In this document: one piece after another, positions 10,888 through 22,961 of the stretch | Position numbering within the stretch: position 1 is the first letter of the stretch | Layout of the letters: every line of letters begins with the position of its first letter | From: Oxytricha trifallax | Lineage: Eukaryota > Ciliophora > Spirotrichea > Sporadotrichida > Oxytrichidae | DNA: 64,000 nucleotides | Assembly (NCBI GenBank): GCA_000711775.1 | Contig: ARYC01000371.1 | Location: 96,301-160,300 of the forward strand | Direction: 5' to 3' | Program-made: the position numbers and the translations under genes | Notes under the pieces: generated by a model | The model's input: only the letters and a program-made list of their open reading frames with translations | What the model was told of the DNA's origin: nothing | The model's database searches: none

Positions 10888-12475
10888 ATAATAATAATAA
10901 TAATATCACAATGAGATCTCTGGGGACCTCCGATCGATTATATATGTTTATATATATAAGGGCCAAGACTTCTTAAGTTATATGGATTTCTTTAATATGA
11001 TCATTAACCACTTTTCACTTAAAACAATTAATTTCTCTCTAATTTTTGTCTAACCATTTCTTTTTCTTTCTGTGTTCCTTACTGTTTCTTTGTCTAGCTC
11101 TAAATTTTATGGTTAACTGACTTGTTTCATGATGTTGACCATTTACTTAATTTTTATTAGCACTCTATTGGAGTGTGTTAGTTAGAAGATATCTCTCTTG
11201 TATATGCTTCTTAATTATAGCTCAGCTTGGAACAGTGGGCTGAGTTAGTTAACTAGTTAAATTTCCCATTGTTAAAATTATGGATCCGCGTTAACTTATT
11301 TGGCTTCAAAAAGACTTTAGATTAGTTTGAATCTTAAATTGTTAGGGGGGAAATTTAAAGTTTACTCAGTAGAAGTTTTGTTTATACTTCTTTTGTTCTG
11401 AGTAATATATCTAGTTTAATGTTTAGCGACTATGTGTTACTATTAAGTACCGTTTTAGGTTTTGTTGAAGTATCGAACAGAATCTGGCCAGATTTTGATG
11501 TAGAGTTTAGTCGTGACGTTTTTGTAGTACTCCTGTTTGAAATTGAGACATATCTAATGTCTGAATTCTGCCTTGGAGTGACCTTTGCCATTTTATACCT
11601 ACTTCTTATACACTGATTTCTTTTTGAGTTGATAAGGTTATGATTTCCTAATCATTTCTTTTAGAGTCTGGTTAACTTCTTTTGTTTATGTTTAAGAATT
11701 AAGGTCTCTTGATAGGTTGTTTAAGATTTGGTTAAAAAGTTTTTTCTCATAAAGTTCCATTCTTGTTTTTGAGCTTCTATCTTTTCCTGTTATATAGTGG
11801 GGTTTTGGTTCAGGGGTCTCAGGGTTATGTGGAATTAAGAAGATTATTTAGACTTTGTGGAGATGTCTTTATGCTTAATTTGCCTGGATGTCTCCTGTTA
11901 TTTACTTTTCTATTACTAAAATACCCTTTAAGTGTGTAAGGTGTTTGGTGTAAGTGATCCTTGTTTGTATGTAAGACTGTTGAAAAGTTGAGAGAATGTT
12001 TCTCTTTTTTAAAAGGGGTTCACTGTATTAGATATGTTACTGGGAAATTACCAATTTAGTTCTGTTAGTTAAGTTGATGATTCTATGACTTACTATTTCC
12101 ATTTGTTCTTCTTCTTTGATTTGAACATCTTTTTGTAACAGTCAAAGACTTAACTATTTTGTTCATTCTTACTGTAGTCTTTAGGTTGGGATTCCTCAAT
12201 CTCCATGACTGAGTCTGAGTCGTCACTGTAGTACATTAGGTATTCTGGGTATTTAGTAGGGTGAGTTTAGATGATGATTTCTTCATCTGACATCTCAATG
12301 TCTTTTTCCTAATGTTCTTAGTCTTTTTCTTGATCATTGGTAGCTTTGCATGCTTATGATGCTTAAATGTTGAGAGAGCTTTCGGTTCTAACGCATTTCG
12401 GGGAACCATGGTTGATGAACTTTTTATTCGGAATGGGTGCCATATAGACATATCTTCTCAGTTCCTTTTAGTATC
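10888..12475 (-). mobile_element. Single-protein retroposon, copy 1 (minus strand)
   Basis: This element is shared with 53.57-56.05 kb (copy 2) and, truncated, with 22.68-22.95 kb (copy 3). Its 5' end carries the conserved box GGCACCCATTCCGAATAAA (about 12,425-12,443, complement). Its 3' end is a run of ATT triplets (AAT on the plus strand, 10,888-10,905). A simple-repeat tail, variable 5' truncation and lack of inverted repeats point to retroposition. No reverse transcriptase is present in about 1.6 kb, so a LINE such as the one at 1.6-5.8 kb may supply it. Confidence 0.75.
10906..12293 (-). CDS. Retroposon protein (about 460 aa), unknown family
   Basis: The start chosen is the ATG at 12293 (MSDEEI...HPTKYPEYLM, then YYSDDSD), because both the Met and this N-terminus are conserved in copy 2. 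The middle region reads FLIPHNPETPEPKPHY (about 11,835). The C-terminus is basic and ends RRSPEISL followed by TGA at 10906-10908, directly before the ATT tail. The frame is open over most of its length with many TAA/TAG codons, but the total length is not a multiple of three, so at least one indel exists around 11,900-12,050. An overlapping frame upstream (12,451 down, MSIWHPFRI) is also conserved in copy 2 and may be a short first ORF. No enzyme motif was recognised. The composition (acidic N-terminus, basic tail) would suit a nucleic-acid-binding ORF1-like protein; that is an inference. Confidence 0.55.
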
Positions 12476-12479
12476 AACC

Positions 12480-13045
12480 TAATTTAAAAGATCAAAAGTT
12501 GTTTAAATTACTTATAATAAATTATGAATAAGTTCTTACTGAAAGTTTATTCCTGGGGGATTCATGCTTGATATCTTTGTTTGCAATCATTATCTGTGAG
12601 ATTGAGTGGTTTCAATTGGCAATTAAATTTGATTAGTTTTAATGAATTATTTGCTTTAGCACTTGTTAAATTTATATTAAAATCTTTCATATTTACTCTA
12701 TTCTCAAAATTCTGCCTTACCATCTTGTACCATTTAAGTATCTTAGATTACTAAAATTTGACAAAATGAAATCTGATATTAATGAGGAAAAGCTGGATAC
12801 TAATAATTACAAGAAACTCTTTCATAAAAACAAACTAATTTTAGAACCTAAACTGTAATAGATCCTAAGAACAATTTCTTTTAATTTTTATTGATTATCA
12901 GAGAGCTATGATTTTTCTTTAATCACGTAGCTTTTTGTAATTCTACATTTTATTGATTATATTAAATATTCATATTTAATATAATAAATTATGAAGCTTC
13001 CTCAAAATTTTCAAATATAAAGTATCAAACTAACAAAGCTTAGCT
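12480..13045. other. AT-rich gap, no gene seen
   Basis: No supported gene or repeat. Short frames only. Confidence 0.4.
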
Positions 13046-13241
13046 TAATTTAACTTATGTCTCTCAACCAAAGGCCAATGCCTAAGAGCTTAGTGTCGAC
13101 CAAATTTAGTGTAATAGGACTACATACTATTGCATAGGTTTGTAACTCACCGATAAAGTTAAATTTTTTCCCTATTATTAAGAAAACGCAAGAAACAGGC
13201 GCTAAAACTAATGATGATTGCATACAAGGTGAACAAACCAA
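13041..13241 (-). CDS. Short hydrophobic coding fragment, unrecognised
   Basis: A frame of about 65 codons read from CSPCMQSSLVLAPVSCVF to GIGLWLRDIS, with two hydrophobic segments separated by GKKFNFIGE. Its composition is more balanced than that of its AT-rich surroundings, so it may be an exon or macronuclear-destined fragment of a membrane protein. The frame has no clear ends. Confidence 0.2.
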
Positions 13242-13249
13242 CTACTGCA

Positions 13250-14200
13250 GCTAAAAATAAGATAAAGAAATTATTATGAAAAATTAAAACAAGACTGGTA
13301 ACCAGAGAGTAGTCCTGATACACAGTAAACTCCGACTCCCTAGTCTAATTATTTCTAATCTTAACTAATTTAGCTTAGATGTATAATAAACTAATTAAAA
13401 TGTAGGAGAGATTTGTATGCATTTTACAATTTATATTTTATCAATTACCGCTTTTTTAGATTTTATCTATTTGATTAATCTATTTTAAATATTTTATTAA
13501 TGTGAAAAATAAACTTAAAAAAATTTATTACTTTTCACCACCAATAGTATATTTTCTTCTCTATAGTACAATTAATATTATTCCAAAGTTAAAACCTGTT
13601 TGAACAATTTGACCAATTTCTAAGATTTTAAAAACTATATGTTACAAAATTATAAGATATAATGATAAAATATCAATGTATTAATTGATAATTGGTGTAA
13701 ATAAGAATAATATATAAATATATTAATTAAATTCAAATCTACTTTTTTTTAACAAGTGACAATATTTTTAATTAATTCATTTATTTTTAAGATAAAGATA
13801 TACAATATTTCACAGTTATATTTCTGACCTAGCTGTATCAATATTTTTTTAACAAAAATTCATAATTAATACTATTTTAATATTTAAATAGTTAGTTATC
13901 AAGTCTAAAGTATTCAATGTTAATTAATATAAATGTATTAAGATATTTTCCTATAACATATAAAGAATTAGTTTCTTACAAGACCAATAATACAAAAAAT
14001 TGTATTATTAGATTAAGAAATTTATACAAATATTCAAGAAAAAGATGATTTTATAGAAGTAGGCTTTTTAAATGCACGAGATTTAAGATTAAAGGCAAAG
14101 TGTTTAAATAATTGATGTAGTTGCAGATATTTCAAAAGTTTAAGGATTCGAGACTTATTTATTGGCAACGAAGTTAATTAATATATCAGATTTTATAATA
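13250..14200. other. AT-rich gap, no gene seen
   Basis: Mostly A/T runs. A short frame with KDDFIEVGFLNARDLR lies near 14,040-14,090, just upstream of the exon-like block at 14.2 kb, and may belong to it. Confidence 0.35.
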
Positions 14201-14395
14201 TTTCTTTAAATGTTGTTTCTGTGTCACTCACAAATAATGTAAGTTATTTTAATATTTTCAGAGATAATGTTTCTGTAGAAGTCCAATCTGGTAAGAGTAG
14301 AGTTGATGTAAGACAAAGATTTCACAGTAAAGCTGAAGGAGTAATTTACGAAGAAGATTCTGAGGATGGCAAAATGGTAAATGACATTAATTAAT
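14200..14395 (+). CDS. Exon pair with SLTNN|gtaagt junction (copy A)
   Basis: A short exon ends in VSVSLTNN directly before GTAAGTTA (14,238). An intron of about 36 nt ending TTTTCAG or TTTTCAGA follows, and then an exon reading DNVSVEVQSGKSRVDV...GVIYEEDSEDGKM. The same exon end and splice donor recur at about 42,290-42,310, where the downstream exon ends similarly in GKM. The two are therefore probably diverged copies of one gene or element. The product is unknown. Confidence 0.4.
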
Positions 14396-14497
14396 ATGAA
14401 ACTGCTTTTAGATTTTCATTTTATTACAATAAGAATTATTATCAATCTTAATCAAATATTTATAATAATATTATTTATGCATTTTTCATATTATTTA

Positions 14498-14785
14498 TCA
14501 TAATTGGTCTATATTTAGACAACCAAAGAATCCATCAATCAAAATAGGTAAAATGAGTGCCTTATGAACTCCAGATAGAGCAAATATTTTATCTACCATA
14601 CATGCCTTAGTTAAACTCAATAAAAAATTGTTGGGCTTTAAATTAAGATATTTTTTATAGATATATCTAAAAACGAAGATAAATAATTCAATAGTATAAA
14701 AATGAGAGACTAGTGTTAAATATTGGAAAAATCTAATAATTAACAAACCAACATACAAATTATCATAAAATGAGATACAAACCAA
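14498..14785 (-). CDS. Hydrophobic ORF, unrecognised
   Basis: A 95-codon frame with several hydrophobic stretches in its first half (for example LLIIRFFQYLTLVSHF). Its more balanced C-terminus reads CMVDKIFALSGVHKALILP. The second half looks more like real protein than the surrounding AT-rich frames. No family recognised; it could be a decayed membrane-protein exon. Confidence 0.2.
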   Translation of the reverse strand: MVCISFYDNLYVGLLIIRFFQYLTLVSHFYTIELFIFVFRYIYKKYLNLKPNNFLLSLTKACMVDKIFALSGVHKALILPILIDGFFGCLNIDQL

Positions 14786-14799
14786 ATAATTAGATGTTT

Positions 14800-15555
14800 T
14801 TTGTTTACTCTTATAATAATATATTCAACTTGAATAAATGTTATGATTAATATTTGCTTGAGAAATCCTCATTATCTAATTGTTATTTTCATTCTTTAAT
14901 TTCTGTGTCTTAGGTTTTTTAATTAATTCACTATATTTTGACCAAGTTAAACCTTTCTTTTAAACTCATTTTTTGTTTCAATGATTTTAAAAATATTCTT
15001 TTAATCTACAAGTTTCTTGTAAATAATTTTATCTTTCTTTACGCTAATTTAAGATTAGATAAATAGTTGTCCAAACATGAAATATGAGAAATGCTTTAAA
15101 TTTTTTGCCCATTGTATTGTCGCTTTTATAGTCAATCTACTTCGCTAAATACTGATTATATTTTCAAAATTTCTTTTCATTTAAATAGGCAGTCATTTCT
15201 TTTAAAAGGCTCTCATTTGTTGCAGCCATATCATCAAGGATAAAGTTCCTCTCAATTCTTATTTATTTTGTCTTTCATGTTGAAATTTTGCATTAATATT
15301 AAAAATTCTGGATTTGCTATAATGTTTTCATACGTATTTTTTTATAATGAGCTGATCTATGTTTGTTTAATTGATATCTTTAATGTTTAGAGTATTATTC
15401 TTGCTATAACTTATATCTCTTACAAATACATTAAGAATATTCTAATAATTATTAAGAATGAGTTTGATTTTAATGCTAATGAAAGTTGTTTAAAAAATTG
15501 TATGAATGAAAAATAAAATACATGAAAAAATTATTTATTATTAAATTGCCAAAAC
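14800..15555. other. AT-rich gap, no gene seen
   Basis: No sustained frame under the ciliate code and no repeat recognised. Confidence 0.35.
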
Positions 15556-15559
15556 CATA

Positions 15560-16900
15560 ATTTACAAATAATTTGTAGTTCTTAAATTACTCATTAAACA
15601 ACTGTTTCCTTTATATTAATTTTATAATTTTTGTATCTTCAATGAGGTTAGTTATCTTACTTTTTTCATCTTCTCTGATAAAGGACTTAAAGTTTAAATT
15701 CATAATTTAATCTCATTCATTCTACAGTTTAGAAGAACCACCTGAGCATTTTTAGGTTGTGTAAGTACCCACTTTTTATTGATCTGAGATATAATCTTGA
15801 TACTCTCAAGTGGATAAGTTATAATTCCTAGCATTTTAGAGAGAGAAAATGGAATTCTAAAGGAGTGACATACTTTGATAAGAGATTTTCTTTTTTTGTT
15901 TCTCAACCTCTCTTTGAGTTTATTTGATCTTCATATTTTAGCTTTACACTTTTGTTTCATCTCCTCTTAATTATATGCATCTTCAAATCTCATGAAGTAG
16001 TCTCAATTGTTATCTTCATGATAATCAAATAGAGAATCTAATGATTGCTATGTTTATTCTTCATTTTCAAAAATGGTTTAGAAAACGAACTGTCGAAAAA
16101 AATTATCGAATGGGGATTTTACATAGCTACCATGCGATTCTTCATTGTAAAAACGAAGGGAGATGGAATTTTCGACCAAGAAGTATTTCTCTCGGATCGA
16201 GTAAACAAGAATCCTATTTTCTCATACCATCATTTGTCACTTATATAAGTCTTTTTGCACATGTCTTGATCTTTACGATAAAAACCATTTGATAATATTT
16301 CTGGTCCTTTATGCAATTCCATTAAAGCAAAAGCTGTCTTTTTCTTATCATACTAGAAGTTTTTAAGATATATAGAAAATACCATGATTAATTCTTTAGA
16401 TCACAACCAGACCTCGATTGATAATATTTAATTTTCTTATGAATCTACTATTTATTATTTAGTCACTCAAGACAAATTCATGATTCACTGTCATCCTGAT
16501 ATTTGAATTGACATCTTTATCCATCATTACACTTTAGAACTTCTAAATGAATTCTTGACCTCAATTGATAAATTTCTAATGCAAGTTCACTTGAAGTTGG
16601 GTTAGGAGTTATCAAATATAAGACTTTATTTGTTTATAAATGGTTGATAATTGTTCTTACACCTTCAACAATAAGTCAAAAGAGGCTTCATCATACTGAT
16701 TCTATACTCACAAAGAAACTGAGACCAATCCAAACTTGTTAATCACGAATTATTTCTGGTTATCATAGACTTCCAAGTATTTTTGATATTTACAGAAGCG
16801 AAGTATCATTATAGCTACATCTTCATGTGCCATTGTAGCTTTAAAGCAGATTTGCAATAATTCTGCTCGATGAGTCGTCACAGTAATTACATAGCGAAAT
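15560..16900 (-). pseudogene. Broken multi-segment gene, unrecognised
   Basis: Several protein-like minus-strand segments lie in order. About 16,890-16,615 reads VTTHRAELLQICFKATMAHE, then QYDEASFDLLLKVQEQ after one TGA. About 16,380-16,220 contains KTAFALMELHKGPEILSNGF. About 16,210-16,040 contains REKYFLVENSISLRFYNEE. About 15,945-15,560 contains KERLRNKKRKS, SLSKMLGIITYPLESIK and NEIKLQIQTLSPLSEKMKK. Frames change between the segments and a few TGA codons interrupt them, so introns and/or indels are present. Kinase-like wording (GPEILSNGF) was considered but the other kinase motifs are missing. The product is unknown. Confidence 0.35.
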
Positions 16901-16904
16901 TATG

Positions 16905-17800
16905 CAACCAGCCCCGAACACTGAGCCATGTTGGTATCAGCATAAAATCACAATAAGGTAAAGAATTCATCGCAGAGACTTCATGAAATTTCAACTTCAT
17001 GCAATATTTTGATTTGATATTAATAGCTTTCTGTGGTTCCATTAATTTAAGTTTGTATTTATAAATTAGAATTCATAAAATCTATTATAAAATTCATTTA
17101 TTCATTTAAATATTGTTGCACTACTTCTTATGATTAATTATAATCTCATAATAAATCTTGGTTTTTTCGATTAATCATTTACTATTTTATAGATGCCTTT
17201 ATAATAAAATATTTATTTGATTTTGAATTTAGTTATAAAAACCTTCTGCATCAATCAAAATTTATACTTTTTAAATAATTTTTACCAAGATAAACAAAAT
17301 AATCGTATATATTTTTTACGACGAGATTTTTTCGTTAATTCAGCTGTAATTTTCTTAAATTTCATCATTTCAAAGCAATCGTTGTAGTTCAAGATTTTTA
17401 TATTTTAATTAATTTAATTAACATATCAATTTATAATAATATCAATATAATTTACTAGTTATAAAAATATGTTACTAATAATTAAAAATGTTATTTAATT
17501 TTAATTATTTTAGAGTTAAATTAATTAAAATAGATTAAACTTAATTATTGAATAATTTGATTATTTTTATAAAATAAATTTTCATTATTTATTCCATAAG
17601 TCCTAGAAATATATTTTAATGTATGTATTGAAGAATCTAATATAAGTAAATCTTATTGTCAAAGTGTTTAAATGAGTCACTCAAATTATCATCATCATCC
17701 GAAACTTTTTCTTTCGTCGCTTTTACTAACTTTTACACTTAACTTTACAATCAATTTAGTCAAGCGTTCACAATAAAATTTAAAATAAAAAATTTACCTA
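16905..17800. other. AT-rich gap, no gene seen
   Basis: A short region of more even composition (16,900-17,000) grades into A/T-rich DNA. No supported feature. Confidence 0.35.
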
Positions 17801-17808
17801 CATCATCG

Positions 17809-18042
17809 TCAGCCTTTTAGATAAACCACAGTTGCAGTTTTTATAACTTTACCATAGACAGACATTTTTCGCCAGTTGAAATCATTTTCAGAAAGTATTC
17901 GGATTGAATTCACTGAAATAATAACAACGCACCAAACTATTCTTAAAAAAAACAATAAAATATTATAGAATTGTTTCAAAATTGCGTCTCCAATAAAAAA
18001 AAACAAATATAAACAACAAATGGGAAAGTAAGATATTTGCAT
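17809..18042 (-). CDS. Two-TM small ORF, doubtful
   Basis: A 77-codon ATG-to-TGA frame with two hydrophobic spans (around YFPICCLYLFFFIGDA and LLFFLRIVWCVVIISV) and a basic C-terminus (NWRKMSVYGKVIK). The TGA stop makes it complete under the ciliate code. There is no known family, and A/T-rich chance frames look similar. Confidence 0.18.
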   Translation of the reverse strand: MQISYFPICCLYLFFFIGDAILKQFYNILLFFLRIVWCVVIISVNSIRILSENDFNWRKMSVYGKVIKTATVVYLKG

Positions 18043-18049
18043 CTAATCA

Positions 18050-21000
18050 ATTTACTTTCAAAGATGAAGTTTGATTTATTGTAATTCAGAGAATATTTAT
18101 TATAAAAGGGATATAAGCCAAACATAATTTAGTGTAAAATGTCGATGAATAATTCTTCAAATTCTAAGTCAAATAAATAGTAATTAACTTTTCATGAGAT
18201 AAGTTGATTCGACAGGATAATGGTTTTAAATATAATTTATTCTTCGATGTATAAATAAATCATAAGAAAACAAGGATTAATGGAGAAGAATAGAAGTAAA
18301 ACAGTGACAGTTTAACATGTTCATATCAATGATGTTATTTGCGTTAATAATGAGTTGCGTTATATATAAGTCTTTAAAGTCTTATCAATTTTTTTTCCAG
18401 TACAATTGTGCTTGTCTTTTTACTTATATAATTGATTTTAATTTTAACTTTTCATTGCTGCTTCTATAAATTTATAATTTGCAGGGATAGATTTGTTCTT
18501 TAATACTTCTACTGATTTATATGTTATTACAACATAGAATTTTTATTTATTTATAACAGATGTAAATAAGTATTTAGTCGTTTGTTTAAGAAAGTAGAAT
18601 AATATTAAGATTACCTTAATTAGAACTTATTTATTAAAAAGGAAATATTTATGATAAATTCTTCTCAGTTTCTATTTCATTTAAAATATTTATTACATCA
18701 CAATGTTAAAGTATTAAGAATAATTAATTTAATAATTGTGGATTCCTGAAGAGTATTTATTGGTTATTAATCTGTTTGTGACGGTAGTGATTTATTCTCG
18801 TTCCAAATGTTAGATTATTATTATTATTGAGAAAAAAGAAGCGACAACTGAAATGATAGTTAAATTTCATATGCTATTAAATAATGTTACCTCATGATTG
18901 GGAGAAATCGTAACTGCTTTTTGCTAATTATTATGAAGCATAATATTTCAAATAAAATTCTAATTCTGTATAATCATTCCTACAAATCTGAAAACTAAAT
19001 AACTGTTAATATTTAATCTATAGTCCCACAGTTAAAATTCGTAAAGTTATCGTTCAGTGTTAATTTCTATTATTCTTTAAGTGTATTAAGATATGTAACA
19101 AGCTAATCTTTGGTAATATTTTGATCACATATAATTCGTAAATATTGTTATTTACTATAATTAGGTAATTCTTAATATTCTCTGTGAAAATTCAATAGAT
19201 AATTGTAGTATAAACATTAATTGAAAATCATAAGTTTGCAGTTAAATACTGATCCTAAATCCAGAGTAAAATCTGGATCACCGTCTATCCCACTTTTTTA
19301 TAGGATGGAACTTACTTAAATACATTCTCTATTCTTAAATCTGCCGAATCTTTTTTTTTTAAAATATTTTTTAATTTACGCTTTACTCACTTATAAATAA
19401 CACATCGAAAATAGAAAGTAAGAAATTGTAACAATTAAATATATTGGGAGACTAAGGTTACCTGATGAAAACAAATTAATAATAAATGGAAATTTAATAT
19501 TATAATACTGATACATAAATTTATAAATATAAATGATAACAGTTAATATTCTACTGACACCAATGTAAAATGAATGCTGGTATTGTATTGATATGATCGA
19601 GAAGTAGCACTACAATTAGTATTTAGACTTAAAAAGCAGTTCGTTTTCTACATAAATATGGCTTGAATTTTTAAGTTGTAATAATACATGCATTAAATTT
19701 CTTGGAAAGTCAGTAATATATTAATGATATAATTATAGTTGGGTATTTTGCTTAAATAATGATGGATTAAGGTTCGTTATAATGAATGAAAAAATATCTA
19801 AGTACGGTGCTGAAGCTACTCCGTTCAATATATGGATTAAATTGCTTAAACAAATTGAGTTAGATGTCCAAAAATTAAAGTGTTAAACTAAATTATTATA
19901 TCGATTTGGTTTGTTTAAGACCATGATTAATTTTTTAAAAAAATTAAAAATTAATATTAAGAAAAAATATAGAAAGGTTTTATTTTTAAAAATCGGCGTT
20001 TATTAAAATGGCACAGTAAATATTAATACTACTTATTAATCAGTTTTTTATAGCTCATAATTATTACTGAATAATATTGTAAATAAAGAAGAATATTCTT
20101 TAACAAATTGTGTTCTCCATTTACTTTTTCCAGATATATAATTACTCGATGATTTAAGTGCTATCTAATTAGATAAAGGTTATAAATATTAATTTAATAA
20201 TCTTTTAATAACCATCACAGAGTTGCTGATTTAACTTATTATAAATATTAGTAAGCTATCTTCAGTTAGATGTTATACACTACAATTTGATGTCGATTAA
20301 ATAAACCACATTTTGGCATCCACTATTATTTATCTCAGGATCAAAGCATAATCCTATATGAATGTAGCATATTTATAATAAATAAATTCACTCTCTGAAA
20401 TTGTTCTAAATTGTACTATTTATTATTGAATTATTTATTGAATTTTCCCCTAAAAAATCATTTAAATATACTAATACTCTAAAAAATTATTCACTTGCTG
20501 CTACTGAAGATATTTTAACTTTTACTGCTGGTATGTAGAGTTTTCTATAGACAGTATTAAACTTTAATCCATATATTTATCTAAGGCTGAAAATAATTAA
20601 TAGTTGTGAATTAAGCAGAGTTGTTAATAGTTAGTCAATTTATAAATAGACAGAATTAAATTTTTATGTTAATTAGCATACTATTTGTTAGCGATGAATT
20701 ATAGGAATAGTTGCATACATATAATTATATTTATTTGAAAATGTATCTAGATCATTTGTTTTTTGGTTATATTATACCATCACTTATTCATTTATTCAAG
20801 GATATTGTTATAAGAAGTTTAATCAGGTAATCTTCTTATGCTGTAGTAATTCTAGTTCTGGGTTGCGGTAATAATCTGGTGATATTTAATTGATTGTCTG
20901 ATTTGACTATGTATTAAACTGGATCTATTTCTCTCTCGCTTTGTGAATTTTTTCATCGCCAATTTCTTGTGCTTCGCATCTCTGTTTAATCTAAAGTTAA

Positions 21001-21480
21001 TATTTTAATACATATTTAAAAAGAATGGAATAACATGCAAGTTAGTAAAACGTATTATGAGAGTGATTACCTTCACTGCTTCATTTTGTAAAAATAATTT
21101 AAAAATCATATGTTCAATTGAATGCAAAGGGCTTAGGAATATACTATAAAGTTCAAACTTACTGAGGAGTAAGTCTCCATATTTAATGCATTCATTATAT
21201 ATAATAATGATAAAATTTTTATATATATATATAACAATTAATAATTTAAAAGCCTATATCTCACCTTTTTGTTGTTTGGACATGACAAAATAATTTTTAA
21301 AGAATAATTATATACTTCTACTTCGGTTCGGGATGTTGAGGCCAACAAATCAAACAGTATGATATTATAAGATTTAAGTTATAAGCAATCATAATATATA
21401 AAATTTTAAACTTATTAATTTAATTATTTATTCTATACTAAAGCTAATAATTTTTCATGTCCATAACTCAAGTCTCTGAC
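18050..21480. other. 3.4-kb AT-rich desert
   Basis: Roughly 75-80% A+T by eye, with TGA frequent in all frames. No gene, repeat array or conserved motif was recognised. It is typical of germline-limited, eliminated DNA. Confidence 0.5.
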
Positions 21481-21483
21481 TTA

Positions 21484-22400
21484 TCAACTCGTTACCAAAA
21501 GAAGTGAAATTAGGTCTGATGTATTAAGTCTGGCGAAGACTTCTTCGTTGAGTCTATCTGGGGCCATTTGCTATATGAAGTTATATATTTTCTTGGGCTT
21601 CTCGGAGTACTTCCCTACTTCAGAAAATATGATATTATCAGTTACATGATACTTGAGCAAGTCTGTGACGTAACCCTTTTTCCCAATAAGAAAGCTCTCA
21701 TTATTATGGACTGTGTACATGCCAGATCCTTTATGTAATTTATGATTTTTTGTCAATTTTATTAATTCACCTTTCTCGACTTCATCATATCTATGATCTT
21801 TCAAGAACTGTCTTGCAACCTCTTTCTTTTGATTTACAAACCACATAATGAAAATTCCCCTCTCTTGTACGAACTCTATATACTCCTTTAGAATTTCCTT
21901 ATCAGACATTGTACCATATGGAACTGTTTATTTTATTCTGTATGTATGGTCCATTAGTACTATTTAATAAAGTTTGCCACACCTTCCCATAGCGTCATTT
22001 GCAATTAGCTCCCACATTTTATAATCATTTATATCTCCCTAGAATATGACAGGCTCAGTACTGTTTTATATTTGATTTAATAGATTTTTTGCTAAATAAT
22101 TCTAAGCTTGTACCTATCTATAATTTCCGTTTCTACATTTTCTGGGCCTTCAAGAAATTTTTGAGTTGAGCTATCTTTTCTCATTTTAGTTATTACTTTA
22201 GTTTTATTCATATTAAGCTTACAAACATTTTCATGTCTTTTACAGTTGTAAGCACTACCCTTAACTTTACCGCAATACTGACAAGTACGTTCTTTAAACT
22301 TTATCGTATCCCTTGCTACTTTATGGACCCCCTTATGATAGTTTGACTGGTGAAATTCGAGTGAATTTAGGCTTTTATGCGTAGTTGATATCTCACATTA
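21484..22400 (-). CDS. Zinc-finger protein, copy 1 (unknown family)
   Basis: The minus-strand frame ends at the TGA at 21484-21486. The N-terminal part (about 22,330-22,250) has a C2HC/C2H2-type finger: CQYCGKVKGSAYNCKRH followed by ENVC. A frame change near 22,130 leads into a continuous stretch of about 215 codons (22,140-21,484). That stretch contains FQGDINDYKMWE, GKLYQIVLMD, YRIKQ, MSDKEILKEY, IIFSEVGKY and ARLNTSDLI. The same order (finger, GD..xxxW, GKLY, SD) recurs at 28.9-30.1 kb, so it is a dispersed germline gene family. No catalytic triad could be assigned. It could be a transposon-encoded DNA-binding protein. Its 5' part lies against retroposon copy 3. Confidence 0.5.
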
Positions 22401-22799
22401 ATTCATATATATTTCTGACTTTTGATAAGCTTCATTGACTATAATTTCTTTAGCATTTAAGTTCTAAAATGTTTCTTTTCAAAGTTTTATTCATGCTTTA
22501 GCTATTTTAGTATACTTTTGATTTAAATATTGGATTGAGTATAAACTAAGGAGGTCCTTTTTTGTTTATGGTTTATCATCCATCTTATCACCATGCTTTA
22601 AAACCATTTTATTATTTTGAAAATTACTACACAATAATTTTTTTTTATTTAGTTTATAATTATCATTTAATTAATAAGAAGAATAAAGAGAAAAAGAAAG
22701 TGAAGAAAGAGAACAGGCACAGTTGGCGAAAAAGCCTACTGAAGAAAGAAGAAATATTTCTTGTGTAAAACAAGATTCCTAACTATTGAAATGGCTAGA

Positions 22800-22803
22800 C
22801 CCT

Positions 22804-22832
<29 letters not shown>
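22800..22832. repeat. (TA)n microsatellite
   Basis: About 13 TA units inside retroposon copy 3. In copy 1 the same place holds a shorter TATA-rich stretch (about 10,945-10,965). Confidence 0.8.
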
Positions 22833-22836
<4 letters not shown>

Positions 22837-22875
22837 TATTATTGATCGGGGGTCCCCAGAGACCTCAATGTGATC

Positions 22876-22876
22876 A

Positions 22877-22943
<67 letters not shown>

Positions 22944-22945
22944 AA
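22876..22945. repeat. (ATT)n tail
   Basis: More than 20 ATT units directly after the retroposon stop codon. It is the simple-repeat tail of copy 3. Confidence 0.85.
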
Positions 22946-22961
22946 TAATATAGAATTATAA

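Larger units (their letters stand above)
22680..22945 (+). mobile_element. Retroposon 3' fragment, copy 3
   Basis: Only the 3' end of the family is present: a basic segment, a (TA)n stretch (22,806-22,830), then DRGSPETSM and a TGA (at about 22,872), followed by about 70 bp of uninterrupted ATT repeats (about 22,876-22,945). The C-terminal codons agree with copies 1 and 2. Severe 5' truncation with an intact tail is the signature of target-primed reverse transcription. Confidence 0.75.

Noticed and set aside
11800-11825. GTGGGGTTTTGG, telomere-like string
   Set aside because: It lies inside the conserved coding region of retroposon copy 1 (complement of codons for PEPKPHY), and copy 2 has a diverged version; it is not a transposon end.
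22761-22961. Plus-strand ORF with poly-Ile
   Set aside because: Produced by translating the (TA)n and (ATT)n simple repeats of retroposon copy 3.
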